NCBI GenBank assembly: GCA_963082875.1
Contig: OY720099.1
Span: 8,556,001 to 8,620,000, forward strand
DNA length: 64,000 bases
Reading direction: 5' to 3'
From: Corella eumyota
Lineage: Eukaryota > Chordata > Ascidiacea > Phlebobranchia > Corellidae
Under the pieces are notes generated by a model. It did not search any database. It was given only the letters and a program-made list of their open reading frames with translations, and had not been told where the DNA came from. Made by a program: the position numbers and the translations under genes. This document shows, piece after piece, positions 41,881-53,000 of this stretch; within the stretch, counting starts at the first letter, position 1; the number at the start of each line of letters is the position of its first letter.

Positions 41881-44800
41881 ATGAATGTTTTAAAAAGCAT
41901 AAGAGCTCCTCTGCATGGTTTAAAATATTCTTTTTCACCAAATTTATGCAAAATATTAAAGCAAAGTGGTTTAAAATGTAAGTATGGATTAAAAAAAAAC
42001 ACTTCTATTTATGTTATGTTTTAGGTATTTTGTATTGTGGGCCTACTGATTTTGCACTACTTAATGATTTGGGCAAAACTTTTTACTGCTTTCATATATA
42101 TTACCATGCCCTTGTGTAAGGTGTTAATGGTACTAAATGGTACTAACTTGTAGAAGTCTAATACAGATCGGCAATTAAAGGTTAAGGTACTATCAGATGG
42201 TTGAAATATCAAAAACTGTCAAAGGCAACTTAAAAGTGTATTGGGATAACAAAAGTTACACTATGTTTAGGTTTTAAAGTCAGTATTTTTCTGCAAAAAA
42301 AGAAATCTATTATTTACTTTCATGTTAATTTTAATTAAATTACAGGTGTAGTTTCATCAACAAGAAAAATGGCAACTGCCGAGCATGAGTTTATGTGGAA
42401 AGATGCTTTAAACTTGGAGGGACTTCTCACTGCAGATGAAATATTGATTCGTGATCAGTTCCATACTTATTGTCAGGAAAAATTGATGCCACGTATTACA
42501 ATGGCTAATCGTAATGAAGGTATTTCCTGGTTGTCTTTCTGTTTATCTTAACTGCTATACAGGTTTAAATCACTGTATGTTCATGTATTGTTTTAGTATT
42601 TGTGGGTGTTATGCTTTATTTTATTCAAATTTTTCTGTCTAAAATTATTTTTAAATTGTGTAGTTTTTGATCGGGATATTATGTATGAGATGGGTGAACT
42701 AGGAATACTGGGGGCAACAATAAGTGGGTATGGGTGTGCTGGGGCTTCATCTGTTGCATATGGATTACTGGCAAGGTGAGTATTTCTCTTTTAAAAATTT
42801 TTTTTGATATACTTTTGATAATTTTTTTGTTTATTGTAAATTATAGCATAATTATATATATTCAAAAATGAAATCTTTTAGTTTTAACCAATAATATATA
42901 AAAAATGCAAAATTGCTAGTTAGTTTTTTTTAACAAATTTTAAATTTAGTTATCATGTAACCTCTTAAATTTTAGGGAATGTGAGAGAGTGGATAGTAGT
43001 TATAGATCAGCAATGAGTGTGCAATCTTCGTTAGTTATGCATCCAATTAATCAGTACGGAACTGATGCACAGAAGGAAAAATATCTTCCTAAGCTAGGTA
43101 TATTTCTACTTCCCATGTTCATGTTTGTTTCTAACCAAAAATTGTTTTTCAATCTGGTAATAAACCAAATCGTTATTTTGTAAGGGTGTAAAATCAATTT
43201 AAAACAGATTTATAAGCATAAGAATTGTCACTTTGTTTAAATGCTTTGTTTAAAGCACTTTAAGATTTTTATGTATTTAAAATCTAGAAACTAAACAATT
43301 TTAAGCTTAACCCCTCTATGTAAACAATTTATATGTTATGTAGTGCCTGTTTGTGTAATGAAAGTAAATAGGCTAGAATAAATTATCATTGTTTTTTTAA
43401 GCTAAGGGTGAGCTTGTTGGGGCTTTCGGTCTGACAGAGCCCAACCATGGAAGTGATCCTGGAGGTATGGAAACAAAAGCAGTTTATAACAAAGCAACTG
43501 GAGATTATATTCTGAATGGAACAAAATCTTGGTCAGTGCTGGAAACCTTTTTTTAGTGTTATTTATTTAAATCATAAGAGGTCTTGGGTTGATCCCCATT
43601 GTTATTAATTATAATATAATGCCCTTGCTATAAACTGTACATAGCAAATTAATTAATTTATTTATTAGGCAAATATTACCAACCTTATCCAAAACTGGCA
43701 ATGTAAACTTAAAACTGGGCCGGGTTAACAAGTGTCACTGTAAGTTTAGACTGTGACGACCTTCTCACATTGAGGATAAATAAATACAAAATGAACAAAA
43801 AGGTTAAAATTTATTAGATTTAAAATAATGGTAAGGATTATAAAAATTACATAGGATTACCAACTCTCCTATTGCGGACGTGTTTGTTGTTTGGGCAAAA
43901 TGTGCCAAAGAAGGGATGGGAAAGGAAGTAATAAGAGGTTTTGTACTTGACAAAGGAATGAAAGGCTTGTCTGCTCCGAAAATCGAGGGTAAATTCTCAC
44001 TAAGAGCTTCGATAACCGGTCAAATTGTTATGGAAGATGTTGTGGTACCTGCTAAAAACATGTTTCCCGATATACAAGGACTTAAGGTTAAACATTTAAG
44101 TTTTTAGGCCAAATTTTTTAAAACTATATATAAAAAATTTGTGTAAAGTGAAGCAAATGGTTTTATAATATTTATGAAAAAACATGTATTCTTCTAACAA
44201 TTATTTTTGTAATTTGTTTTATCTGAAACAAATTATTTTAACTTTTTTGTTTGAATAGGGTCCATTCGGTTGCTTAAACAGTGCTAGATACGGAATCGCA
44301 TGGGGCTCACTTGGAGCAGCTGAGTTTTGTTTATCAACTGCACGACAATATTCATTAGATCGACTTCAATTTAAGAAACCACTAGCTGGTAACCAACTTA
44401 TCCAGAAAAAATTTGCTGATGCTTTGACTGAGATATCGGTCGGCTTGCAGGCTTGTGTAAGAGTAGGAAGGCTTTTTGATGAGGGAAAGTAAGCTTTTTT
44501 ATTTAACTTAATTTAATGGGTTGATTGTTAGTTGAATTGTTTAGTAATGTTGTGGTTGTTTGTTTTTTTGTATTTATCTTTATCCGCGATGTGGGAAGGT
44601 CAAATGCACCTAAACATAGGGAAAACATCAGTTACTCCAACCCAGTCTAGAGTTGCCTTAAGCAGTTTGGGATATTTTATAGATTATAATTGCTCGAAAT
44701 TTATGCTGTTGAATAAGTGCTGGCTCAGCAGGAGTTCATACTGTTTAGAGCTCTGTACTTAAGGGTGCTACAGCATGACAGCAGTGGGGATTGAACCTAC

Positions 44801-45661
44801 GACCTCATGTGGTGTAGCAAGTGTTCTTACCACTACACCACGCTGCCTGTTAAAACATTTTGCTTCACAACATGAAGTCATTTGTTTGATTCAGACTGCT
44901 GCCATGTTTTAACAAACCTGGGTAAAGCACTGTAAACAGTATAAACTTCTGCCAAGCTCAAAACCAATTGGCAGGTTAATTATGTAGAAATAGGCTTGAT
45001 AATATTCGAAACTGCCGAAAGGCAGTCCAAGAGTAGATACAAAAAATATTAACAAATTTCTCGTAATCTGAAAAAAATTTTATTCAAAATAAATATTTTA
45101 CATAGTGCTGCACCTGAAATGATATCAATGATAAAAAGAAATTCATGTGGCAAGTCACTTGATATTGCTCGAAGTATGAGAGATGTGTTGGGTGGGAATG
45201 GAGTAAGTGATGAATATCATGTTATCAGACATGTAATGAACCTGGAAGCGGTTAATACTTATGAAGGTTGGTTTATTTTTGAATCCATTTTTTATTTTGT
45301 ATTTGTTTATCTTTCATGTGTGAGGTTAGTTTAAGGTAGCACTTGTTTCTCTGTGGGATTTAAACCCAAAGTCTCATAAAGTAAGCCGTATGTTCTAACC
45401 ACTACACCAAAATCCCGGTTACCTTAGCGCAATTTTGTTTAAATGTTGGATTAAATGGTTAAACAAATTTTGAATGTTTTCTATGTTGGATTAATTGTAA
45501 AGATGTAGTAATAAGCGTTATATTTAGATTAGTTTATTTATATTTATATATTTTTTTGCATATTTAAATATTAAATAAATTAATATATTACAGGAACGCA
45601 TGATATACATGCTTTAATTCTTGGAAGGGCAATTACTGGTTTACAAGCCTTTACTCATTAA
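41881..45661 (+). CDS. GCDH: Glutaryl-CoA dehydrogenase, mitochondrial (9 exons, 441 aa)
   Basis: Exons: 41881-41977, 42346-42519, 42664-42775, 42976-43097, 43402-43531, 43855-44086, 44259-44488, 45106-45266, 45594-45661. An acyl-CoA dehydrogenase that oxidatively decarboxylates glutaryl-CoA to crotonyl-CoA in lysine and tryptophan breakdown, passing electrons to ETF. The N-terminus ([20 protein letters not shown]) is a mitochondrial targeting signal. Hallmarks: [67 protein letters not shown], the FAD-binding [20 protein letters not shown], and the catalytic Glu about 419 in [20 protein letters not shown]. Length matches human (438 aa). Intron 7 holds a nested pair of SINEs. Confidence 0.96.
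42095..42300 (+). mobile_element. Diverged SINE
   Basis: CATGCCCTTGTGTAAGGTGT, GGCAATTAAAGG, AAACTGTCAAAGGCAACTTA and TTACACTATGTTTAGG-TTTTAAAGTCAG. The tRNA-like head is not visible. Intron 1 of GCDH. Confidence 0.55.
43555..43800 (+). mobile_element. Diverged SINE
   Basis: GGTCTTGGGTTGATCCCCAT (box B region), AATGCCCTTGCTATAAACTG, AAACTGGCAATGTAAACTTA, GTCACTGTAAGTTTAGACTG, CTTCTCACATTGAGGATAAA. Intron 5 of GCDH. Confidence 0.6.
44561..44847 (-). mobile_element. Full-length SINE, inserted into an older SINE
   Basis: Minus-strand copy from the T-run at 44561 through TATCTTTATCCGCGATGTGG to CACTACACCACGCTGCC. Box B is seen reversed as GGGGATTGAACC. It is flanked on the right by the remainder of an older plus-strand SINE. 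Intron 7 of GCDH. Confidence 0.87.
44849..45035 (+). mobile_element. Older SINE split by the 44561-44847 copy
   Basis: TAAAACATTTTGCTTCACAA-CATGAAGTCATTTG-TTTGATTC is the head of the second SINE subfamily; the body continues with AACCAATTGGCAGGTTAATT and AAACTGCCGAAAGGCAG. Its first bases probably survive as ATGTTGTGG just left of the younger copy (about 44547-44556). Confidence 0.7.
45337..45420 (-). mobile_element. SINE head fragment
   Basis: GTGGGATTTAAACCCAAAGTC-TCATAAAG is a reversed box B region, and TTCTAACCACTACACCAAAA the reversed box A. Only the tRNA-like head is recognisable. Last intron of GCDH. Confidence 0.6.
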
Positions 45662-46101
45662 TAACATTTTTATAACAAATATATTTATAAACTGTTCATA
45701 AAATTTATTTGTTTGTATATTAAATTATTTTGGTATAGAATATGGTGTTTAATAAATTATGATTTAGTTCTTTTTTAAACACGAAATTGTGCTCTTTTTT
45801 TCTATCACTTTTTTGCCAACCCTTATTCATCTTATTGGTAAATACATTTTTGTTAAATATAAAAAAATTAATAAATCTTTCGACTGTTTTTTTTCTATGC
45901 AATTTACCTAAATTTTCTACGTTTATTTTTTAAGTTATTTTTAAAGTAATATATCAACATGTTATAATAATTTGTAACTCCTAAGATTTGTGAATATATT
46001 TATTTCACTTTTTACCATTGTCATATATTTAACTTTAAACTAAAATATAATTTTCTATTATAAATAGATGTTGTATATAAATTTGGTTAATAAATTTTAA
46101 T
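45662..46101. other. GCDH/B3GNTL1 intergenic
   Basis: No exon or repeat recognised; GCDH 3' UTR on the left. A short reverse-strand open frame at 45720-45902 is Lys/Asn/Phe-rich and looks like chance. Confidence 0.5.
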
Positions 46102-47539
46102 ATGACTGGAATTACAAAATATGATGAAATGTTAATTTCTATTATCCTACCTATTCATAATGGAGAATGTTGGATTGTTGATTGTTTAAATTCAATTTTG
46201 AACCAAACTTACAATGGTAAAATGGAGTTATGTGTGTTTAATGATGCAAGTACAGATCTCACAGAAACCAACATAAAGAAATACAAGTTTTTATTAAAAG
46301 AAAGAAATATTGACCTTGTATACATAAAAGATAAAAAACCGACATTTCCCAAAGGTTTTGAGATTGTTTTTAAACTAAAATATCTTTAGATAAATAAAGT
46401 ATGTTAACTTTGTTTAATAGTCTTTAGAATTTTTATGAAATTTTTCTAATGAAATATTTAGAGGTTGTTTTATTATAAATTTTGTAAATCCATCTAAATT
46501 TTAGGCTGTGGTTATGCCAAAAATCAAGCCATTAAAGCAAGTAGGGGGGAATATTTATGTTTTCAGGATGTGGATGATATCATGCACCCATATAGGATAG
46601 AAAAACAATTACAAGCATCTATAAGTCAACAATGCCAATCCTTAATAGGATGTAAGGTACTTTATTTGTTTAAATATGTTTGTTATTAAGAATTTGGATT
46701 AATGAATCCTTAATTACATTTTTGGCAGAAAATAAATAGCCTATATGTTTTTGATTAATTACATTAATTTTAAAAATATTTCATGTTCTGTTAATCAGTA
46801 TTTTAATTATCTTGTGTGTTTTAGCTCTATAAATTCCTTTTAAAGTTTAAAAGTAAAATATGTAAAATACTTCTAGGTTATTCGCAAACCAAATGGATCT
46901 ACTGCTCGATACACAAAATGGATTAATGATCTAACACCTGAACAATTACAAATTCAAATCTATACTGCCCATGGCCCAACACTTATTATGCCAACTTGGT
47001 TTTGTCACAGAAATGTTTTTAATCTTGTTGGTTCTTTCGATGAGGGTGGAAAAGGCGTACCAGAAGATTACATATTTTTTCTTAAATTAGTGAATTTGAA
47101 AGTATACATGTATAGGTGTGATGACTTTCTACTAACATACCGACATCACCCTTTAGCAGCAACTATGTCTGTTTCTGAAAAAACTATCTGGGATATTAGA
47201 ATGTTTAAAATACAAACACAAGTTTTGGTAAAATGGAAAAATTTTACAATATGGAATGCTGGAAAGCAAGGTAGAAGATTTTATAGAGATCTAGATCAAG
47301 ACAACAAAGAAAAAGTAACTTGCTTCTGTGATGTTGATAAACGAAAATTAGAAAAGGGATTTTATACTTATGAACTGTCAATTTCTAAAACCAAACCCAG
47401 AATTCCCATTTGTCATTTTCAAAATGCTCAAAAGCCTTTTGTTATATGTGTAAAACAAGATTTGACTTTGGGTGTGTTTGAAGAAAACTTAAAATCTTTA
47501 AATCTTGTAGAAGGAGTTGAATATGTTTATTTTAGTTGA
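46102..47539 (+). CDS. B3GNTL1: GT2-family glycosyltransferase, B3GNTL1 type (3 exons, 355 aa)
   Basis: Exons: 46102-46354, 46505-46656, 46877-47539. The N-terminal GT-A fold has ISIILPIHNGECWIVDCLNS, LCVFNDASTDLT, the GCGYAKNQAIKASRGEYLCF nucleotide-sugar block and QDVDDIMHP carrying the DxD-like acidic cluster. Later blocks are GPTLIMPTWFCHRNVFNLVG, FDEGGKGVPEDYIFFLKL and the C-terminal FVICVKQDLTLGVFEENLKS, which matches the animal B3GNTL1 family (human 361 aa). It is named as a putative N-acetylglucosaminyltransferase from its family; its acceptor is not established. No signal peptide or membrane segment is seen, so a cytosolic location is likely. Confidence 0.9.
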
Positions 47540-47750
47540 CCAAAGTATTACAATTTTAACTTTTGTGCAATATTTTATTTTTTGTTTGATTGATTATCAG
47601 TTATATTAACAATGTTTTATACTTTTATCATTTAACATTTTTAAAACTATCACCTTTTTTCCTATTATCCATAGTAAAATTTTGAACAGCACGTTTTCTG
47701 TTTTTCTGGAATATAGTTCAGGCTCAGATATGTTTTGTAAGCCTTTGTAG

Positions 47751-47837
47751 GTTTTATTATGGAGACTAACGGGTAAGGTTAGTTTTCCATGGTTTGATCC
47801 TAGGGATGTTCCTGAATCAATTCTAAAATTTTTTTAA
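47751..47837 (+). CDS. Exon-like coding segment of unknown gene (28 codons to a stop)
   Basis: After a good acceptor (GCCTTTGTAG) the frame reads VLLWRLTGKVSFPWFDPRDV and ends PESILKFF-stop, with an AATAAATAAA polyadenylation-like signal some 15 nt later. The composition is that of a real protein rather than of the AT-rich surroundings. A stop precedes it directly in the same frame, so it would have to be spliced to something upstream, such as an alternative 3' end of the glycosyltransferase. I do not recognise the family. Confidence 0.3.
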   Translation, partial: VLLWRLTGKVSFPWFDPRDVPESILKFF

Positions 47838-47839
47838 TA

Positions 47840-48088
47840 AGTTTTTAATAAATAAATATTTTAAAAAACTAATCGTTTGAAAGAATAACGTCCACCAAAA
47901 CGACCGTAGCTTCCAGAAATGATGGAGATTTTTTTAGAATAAATTTACGCTAAAATGCAAGTTTGACATGCTTTGGATAAAACTTCTCCTCGAGTAAATC
48001 TTCGTTGCGCGCGTTCAATTTGTGTTTGGCTTAGTTAGTTTTGTTACTCAAGATACAAAATAATAATAGATAGTAATGATATCAACAA
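47840..48088. other. Upstream region of PUS3
   Basis: Less AT-rich than its surroundings (AACGTCCACCAAAACGACCG, GCGCGCGTTCAATT), likely the PUS3 promoter. No exon recognised. Confidence 0.35.
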
Positions 48089-49795
48089 ATGAATATTGCA
48101 AAGTGCTCTAATTTATTTTTTTCGAGATCAATCATGTCATCTCCCAAAAGAATGAAAATTGCAGGCGTTGCGGAGGGGGGACTTTGTACAAGCAAAGTTT
48201 TAAAAAAGCCAAGAAACGATCTCCAAAATATGTCAAGAGATGAACTTATCCACGCAGCAACTTTTTATAAAAACAACTACGGCCAGTTAAAAAACAGACT
48301 TAACGAAAGCTCCTCTAAATTAAACAAAATGACTGTTCGTTTAAACAACCTGAAAATGCGTAGAAAACGAAAAAAGAAAATTAAAGAAATTGATTTTAGC
48401 ACCGAAAATTATCGCAGGGTTGCCCTTAAATTCTTGTATTTTGGATGGGATTATGAGGGATTACAGGAAAATCCAAATTTAGATGACACAATTGAAAGAA
48501 TAATAAGAGAGGCAATTAGAGGGACAAAACTTGCTACAGGTAAAATAAGCGTAACAAGATGTGGTCGTACTGATAAGGGTGTTAGTGCCTTTTGTCAAGT
48601 AATTACTGTTATGCTTAGGACTAAACTAACATCTGGTTCCCAAATTTGTAAAGCGAATGACTTGCTTTATTTTGAGGACTTGACCAAAGAAGAAATCATA
48701 AACAACATTCAATCTAAGGCAGATCTAAAAACAGATTGTATTACACCAGGATGTGATCAAGAAAGTGCAATAGCAAATAACCAGGACCAACGAAAAAATA
48801 CATCTCCAATACAAATGGACTGTGATCCCGCTGTAAAGGATGTTAGTAATGAAGAGGAAGAATTTGAATATGTTACCATGCTCAATCGTGTACTTCCTGA
48901 GGAGATAAAAGTTCTTGCCTGGGCACCAGTTGATTTGGACTTTAGTGCTCGATTCAAATGCACCGGAAGGGAATATCGTTACTATTTTCCCCGTGGGAAA
49001 TTAGATATAGATCGAATGAATGATGGAGCAAAGCGGTTTGTCGGATTGCACGACTTTCGAAATTTTGGAAAAGTCAATGTTCTTAACTGCATGAACTATG
49101 TTCGTCGAATATTTGAATTTGAAGTAAAGTTGTGTAATGAAGTTGTAGAACCACTGCCCCATGATATGTGTTATGCTCAAATTAAAGGTTCAGGTTTTAT
49201 ATATCACCAAGTTCGTAGCATGATGACTATGCTTTTTCTTATTGGAATGGAACATGAAGAAGCTGGTGTTATTACAGAACTACTTGATGTTGAAAAAAAT
49301 AAATGCAAACCTGCTTTTGGACTAGCTCCCCCATACCCACTTGTGCTTTATGACTGTAAATATGAGAATGTCAAATGGAGGGTGCCTTCTCATTCAATTT
49401 TATCTACTTTGATACAATTACAATCAAGTTGGACTGAATTTGCAGTAAAAGCCCAAATGGCTAAAGAATGTGCATTGCTTTGTCAAAATAATGACGAAAT
49501 TCAAATCGAAAATGAACCAAAGGCAGAGAAATTAAAAAAAGACCAATTTGTAGGCCGGACACCACATGAACTTTCTCGATCTTACGACTTAAATTCCACA
49601 CTCCATGGCATACATTCAAAGCTTATATCTGATTGTTATTCACTGGATAAAGCAAAATACAAACCAATTCTTACTAGACAAAAGGGTTTAAGTATCACTC
49701 AACATTTGGATCATTTGGAAGAAAAGAAGATTCGCATAGAAAAAAGAGAGGCACACAACTCTGATATTTTTAATAAAGAGCAAAATTCAGATTAA
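48089..49795 (+). CDS. PUS3: tRNA pseudouridine(38/39) synthase (568 aa, single exon)
   Basis: TruA-family enzyme that isomerises uridines 38/39 in the anticodon stem of tRNAs. The catalytic Asp is about residue 162 in TRCGRTDKGVSAFCQVI; other hallmarks are VALKFLYFGWDYEGLQENPN, LDFSARFKCTGREYRYYFPR, HDFRNFGKVNVLNCMNYVRR and IKGSGFIYHQVRSMMTMLFL. Residues 45-100 are a basic, helix-rich extension, and an acidic insert (DVSNEEEEFEY) sits between the two core lobes. Longer than human PUS3 (481 aa). Starts: ATG 48089 is the first; ATG 48134 (MSSPKRMK) is an alternative, in which case the preceding 15 residues might be a mitochondrial signal in the longer form only. No introns. Confidence 0.94.
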   Translation: MNIAKCSNLFFSRSIMSSPKRMKIAGVAEGGLCTSKVLKKPRNDLQNMSRDELIHAATFYKNNYGQLKNRLNESSSKLNKMTVRLNNLKMRRKRKKKIKEIDFSTENYRRVALKFLYFGWDYEGLQENPNLDDTIERIIREAIRGTKLATGKISVTRCGRTDKGVSAFCQVITVMLRTKLTSGSQICKANDLLYFEDLTKEEIINNIQSKADLKTDCITPGCDQESAIANNQDQRKNTSPIQMDCDPAVKDVSNEEEEFEYVTMLNRVLPEEIKVLAWAPVDLDFSARFKCTGREYRYYFPRGKLDIDRMNDGAKRFVGLHDFRNFGKVNVLNCMNYVRRIFEFEVKLCNEVVEPLPHDMCYAQIKGSGFIYHQVRSMMTMLFLIGMEHEEAGVITELLDVEKNKCKPAFGLAPPYPLVLYDCKYENVKWRVPSHSILSTLIQLQSSWTEFAVKAQMAKECALLCQNNDEIQIENEPKAEKLKKDQFVGRTPHELSRSYDLNSTLHGIHSKLISDCYSLDKAKYKPILTRQKGLSITQHLDHLEEKKIRIEKREAHNSDIFNKEQNSD

Positions 49796-50060
49796 ATTTT
49801 AATTATTTTTGTGTTTTTTTTGTATTTTACCTAACTAGGCTTATTTCTTGGATAAATTTTGTGCTATTTGTGTTTTTTATAATAGTATTAAAGTAAACTT
49901 TAATTTGAAAACATAAGGTCGAAATTCTCTTAAATTTGAGAAACATTTTAATAAAATTTTTATCATGATTTTAACAGAAATGATTATAAATAATTAGAGA
50001 ATTAAAAAACATGATTATGATAAAAAACTAATTGACAAACTGTAAGATAGAAAAGAAAAT
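49796..50060. other. PUS3/NEDD1 gap (265 bp)
   Basis: Short AT-rich gap; no promoter motif or RNA gene recognised. The smallness of the gap suggests a compact promoter or co-transcription. Confidence 0.35.
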
Positions 50061-53000
50061 ATGCTACCTGCTGGTAAGACAATTTTTTTAAGTCACTTGT
50101 TTACAAAATATTTTTAAGGCATAAAATATAGGTGCTATAAGGTATTTCTATTTAACCACAAATTTATTGTTGATTTAGCTGGCTTAAATGGATAAACTCT
50201 TAGGTTTGTTGTTGTAGGCCCATACTTTGCATCAGCCGGCGACAGTATTAAAATATGGGACACAAAAACTTTGGAAGTGGTCAAACAATACAACTTTCAC
50301 AAAGGAAATGTGAAGGACTTGTCATGGAGTAGAAACAACAATGTAAATAAACCTTGTTGTTGTTATTTTTACAAAAAATGTTATTTATATCAATGTTCTT
50401 AAAAAAATGCTTTTTGTTTTTTTAAGTTTTAAAATTTATCATTATTTCAGTTTTTATGCAGCGTTTCTTCAACTGGTGACAAAATTATTTTAAGCGATTG
50501 TTTTCTGTCTGCTAAAGACAAACCTAAGGTATTCAATAAACTTCTCAGAACAGCATCATAAAGATATATAATTTAATAAATAAATATATGATCATAAATC
50601 TAAATGTTTTAAAAAATCAAGTTTTATAATTTTGATTTAAACAGATAATTGCAGAACATGGGGTAAGTGAAAATCAAACTTGTGTAAGGGTCTCACCCCG
50701 GGACAAATCGATCTACACAGCTGGGGTTTCAGGGGATGTTAATATTTGGGAGACAGAAACCGGAAAACTTAAAAAATCTTACAAGGTATTTTTAAGTTGT
50801 TTTCTATTAAATGTTAAAATTAGTTTTAAGGTATCCTTGGGTTTCATATAAACTAAACATTGAAATTTTTCTTGTTTTGGTATTTCATAGGAACAAATTT
50901 ACAGGAAATTTGTATTTTAATAAAAAGTTGAAGTTGTCATTGAGATAGTAACTGATTTAAGTTTAAGTAATACTTAGTTAATACTTAACTAGGTTAAGTT
51001 AACTAAAACGAGTTAATGTGGTAATGAAGTTTACTAAATGAGTTAAAAAAATTGGTGATTTATCGTATTTAAATAATTACAACTGCATTTTTGTGTTTTA
51101 TACACAGAACACTCACAATGAACCAGTTACATGTATTTCTTTAAATATTTTCGAATCTCATTTTGCATCGGGGAGCAACAAAGGTGACGTTGTGATCAGA
51201 AATCTTAGCTCAGATGTTGTTACTAAACCGACCAATCAAAAGAGTGGACAAGCCGTTCGTGGCATGACCTTTTCACCATGGAAATACTCCCTATTGGGTA
51301 TGTGTTTGATCTAATTTTAAATTAATAATTTTTTTTTGGCAACATTCTTATAGGAAATTAAAAGGGTTACATTTCTGTCTAATCACCAAAAACTGTTTCA
51401 AAAAATAAACATTTGACATAAACCATATATCCCAAATTGTCATGATAACGAAATTGAGGCATTTTTTAGTAATGCTCTTTAAATTTCAAAAGATTTTTAA
51501 ACCTGAATGATGTTTTTAAAATTTTTTTTTGAGGAAATGTTTTTGTTTGGTAATAGTTAATTTTTTTATATTTGCTGTTTATTGATTTATTTTGATTGTG
51601 GTAAAACTTTATTTATGGTGTAACCTAATGTAACAGTCTTAATCCCCCTTCCTGAATTTAATGTCTTTCTTATTGTTCATTTGTCCAATTATTGACATTT
51701 TGCATAATTAGTGGTTAGTGCTATACTTTTTAGATTAAATTTTTCCGCCTAAATACTTTCTGTTTTTTAAGGTATGGCAATGGATGATGGAAGTTTAAAC
51801 TTATGGGATACCTTGCACTCTAAGGTACACTGTAACTTTAGTGAAATACATAAGGCTCCAGCTATGGATGTTGTGTTCTCAACTGTTAACGATATGTTGA
51901 TGGCTTCAGTTGGTTTGGACAAGTCCATGATTGTGTATGACTACAAAAATCACAAGTAAGTTAAAAAATTTTTGTATTCAATAAAATGTTTTCATAAATA
52001 TGTAAATTATTTTTTAATTTAATAGCGAATTTATTTGGATCAGTATTATAGTGTTAGATTGTTTAACATTAATGATACTATACTGTTTTAGGTTTTTGAA
52101 CAAGATAATATTGGACCAACCCCTGACTTCCCTGACCTTTGGCCATGACGGTGTGACCCTGTATGCAGGGTCATCACTAGGTCAAATATACCAACTTGAC
52201 CTTCGATCTTTAAACCAGGCTAAAAAACAGGTCACTGGTCATTCAACATCAGTTCAAAGGGTCACAATACAAAATCAAATTAAGGTATTTAAAAAAATAT
52301 TTTATAATTGCTTTTTTTTACAGCCTGCATTTTGCTAGTTGTAAAAAGTATATGCCACGACAATTTACCCGGTCACCATAAACAGGTTTTTCATTTATAA
52401 ATTGGACGTACATACATAAGTTTAACCGGCAGCATGGTGTAGTGGTAAAAACACTTGCTACACCACACATGAGGTAGATGACGAGGGTTCAATCCCCACT
52501 GCTCTCATGCTGTAGTGCCCTTGAGTAAGGTGCTATAAACCCTTAATCAGCAGCATAATTATCAGGCAATTATAATCTATATAATATCCCAAACTGCCAC
52601 AGGCAAGTTTTCTAAGGGCATTTTATATATATTACAGTGTTTTTAATTGCGTTTTAAACCTTAGAAATAATTTTTGTTGGAAAATGTTTTCTTTTTTGTT
52701 TTACTGTTAATGTTATTTACATTCACAAAAAAATGTTATTTAATATTTTGTGATTTTCAACTTATTTAGGTAAAAGACAAAAAGCATAGTAATTCACATA
52801 AGTCTAAAGTTATTCATCAGGAAGATGATATTACCAATTCCACAAAGAAACCGTCAACAAATATTTCAAACAGTACGTTAAGCTTTTTCTTAATACAAAG
52901 AGATATTACTTTTTTTACAATTTTTTGCACATCATTTAAAGTCACAAGAAAAAAATAGGCTATACAATAAACAATACATTAGTGAAGGAAAAAAATGATA

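Noticed and set aside
47878-47940. Reverse-strand reading ISGSYGRFGGRYSFKRL
   Set aside because: Short, Gly/Arg-rich by codon chance, no splice context or start, and no family I can name.
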